Below are positions 19,610-20,444 of a stretch of DNA of 20,444 bases, piece by piece. Position numbers and translations under genes: made by a program. Source of the stretch: Oppiella nova (Eukaryota > Arthropoda > Arachnida > Sarcoptiformes > Oppiidae). The stretch lies in assembly GCA_905397405.1 (NCBI GenBank), contig CAJPVJ010000789.1, positions 1-20,444 of the forward strand, given 5' to 3'. Numbering within the stretch: the first letter of the stretch is position 1; each line of letters begins with the position of its first letter. Below the pieces are notes generated by a model. It searched no databases. It was given only the letters and a program-made list of their open reading frames with translations, and was not told the DNA's origin.

Positions 19610-20444
19610 ATGTTTGTGCCTAATATTACAGTCGGGCCGATGTGGTGTAAACAGTGCGATGGCTGTCAACTACATAAGCATTTCACAAATTATTATTCAT
19701 ACCTATGTTAATAAAATATGTTATCATCATAATCACTGACCAGGTCTAAAATAATTGTATCAAAATCCCATTCGCCGCCAAATTTTGTGAAGAACTGCTT
19801 ATGAATTTCAAACAGATTTTCGTCAATCATTTTAAATGTTTCCATTTTAAGGATAGTTGTATTGTTTGAATCCTAATAAGACATTAAATAATGTTTAATT
19901 ATAGTTGTATTCAATTGCAACCAATCTATAAATCATACCAAAACTACAGCCCAGTATCGATGATCAGTATTATAAGCAATGAGTGAACGCAAAGCTATTA
20001 TCTCGCGGTAACCGGTCTTCAAGAGGGACATCCGGTCCTCATTGCAGATACCGGTGAATGCACTCAAATGTCTGCACATCAGCGCAAGCCGTCTGATCTC
20101 CTGTTCCCATTTCACTGCCATAGTGTGTCGCACCTCTGGATGTTTAGTGGCCAAACATGTTATTTTGCTGACCGGATCCCTGATCTTTTGGGTCGCATTC
20201 AGAAGTTCTGCCAAACAATTCATTTCTATTTCATTCAAACACTTGTCGTATGTATTGATTTCATTGATTATTGAAACGACGGGCATCTCCTCATCAAACC
20301 ATTTCTCTATTTCATTCAATTTCAGCCTATTTTGTAAATTATCTGCAGAATCGTTGTTCACTTTCATTTATTGAAATGTCATTTATATCTGAATCCGATT
20401 GTGTTTGCGATGATGTATTTGACGAGTGAATGGCATTCAACTCA
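19610..20444 (-). pseudogene. Gene H: class II HR96-like nuclear receptor copy, damaged, cut by window edge
   Basis: Recognisable exons: 4 (19939 to beyond 20444), 5 (19741-19872) and 6 (high end 19669). Exon 4 encodes [10 protein letters not shown]-like hinge and AFTGICNEDRMSLLKTG; exon 5 gives GGEWDFDTIILDL, both very near F. In the hinge the frame shifts around 20365-20370, where about five bases present in F are missing, giving a stop a few codons later. Exon 6 starts well (LTAIALFTPHRPD) but then diverges, has no clear donor and leads to no last exon. Exons 1-3 lie outside the window. Two independent defects make a pseudogene the best reading, although the conserved middle shows the decay is not old. 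Confidence 0.8.

Noticed and set aside
251-20444. The similar spacing of eight units as one transposon-type repeat
   Set aside because: Units are genes with introns and diverged spacers; no shared terminal repeats or transposase were seen.
1-20444. tRNA, rRNA, CRISPR or bacterial operon features
   Set aside because: None seen; spliced receptor genes make this eukaryotic nuclear DNA.

Overview
The window is eukaryotic nuclear DNA: strongly AT-rich, with many short (about 50-100 bp, one 254 bp) GT-AG introns and compact genes. It is almost entirely a head-to-tail array of eight nuclear hormone receptor (NR) genes, all on the minus strand. Seven are seen in full and one is cut by the right edge. 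Each whole gene has the same seven-exon plan: start plus first Cys pair; rest of zinc finger 1; zinc finger 2; hinge plus first part of the ligand-binding domain (LBD); three more LBD exons. Splice phases are the same throughout. The P-box is CESCKA in most copies, which is characteristic of the HR96/NHR-8/DAF-12 (NR1J) group, and the LBDs are of the NR1-like type. By inference the organism is an arthropod, probably a mite or other chelicerate, where HR96-like receptors are known to be expanded. The sequence alone does not fix the species.

Layout, left to right. Four closely related genes of class I: A (251-1961), B (2760-4353), C (4990-6619) and D (7201-8876). Two class II genes: E (9709-11727) and F (12777-14312, with a leftover 3' part to 12624). 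A GC-richer island at about 15.5-16.6 kb that holds a gutted, rearranged relic of a calcium-activated chloride channel regulator (CLCA) gene. A divergent class III gene G (17361-18886). A damaged class II copy H (about 19610 to beyond 20444). Intergenic gaps are 0.6-1.2 kb of AT-rich DNA. Upstream of A-D lies a conserved block containing a GATA-type site; upstream of E and F lies a different shared block.

Functionally the array would encode a set of ligand-regulated transcription factors with related DNA-binding domains (DBDs) and fast-diverging LBDs, consistent with xenobiotic or dietary sensing (family knowledge, not shown here). The most striking pattern is repeated damage to the AF-2 coactivator helix. 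In A the charge-clamp Glu is Gln. In E the same codon is a stop with the rest of the motif still readable after it. F stops earlier in the last exon although an intact AF-2 lies downstream. H has no recognisable last exon. B, C, D and G keep the motif. Other notable events are a 128-bp exon-intron tandem duplication in A, a mosaic 228-bp hinge duplication in E, a MITE-like element 3 bp upstream (intron-side) of the A/E-type donor hexamer in E intron 1, and a micro-inversion inside the CLCA relic.
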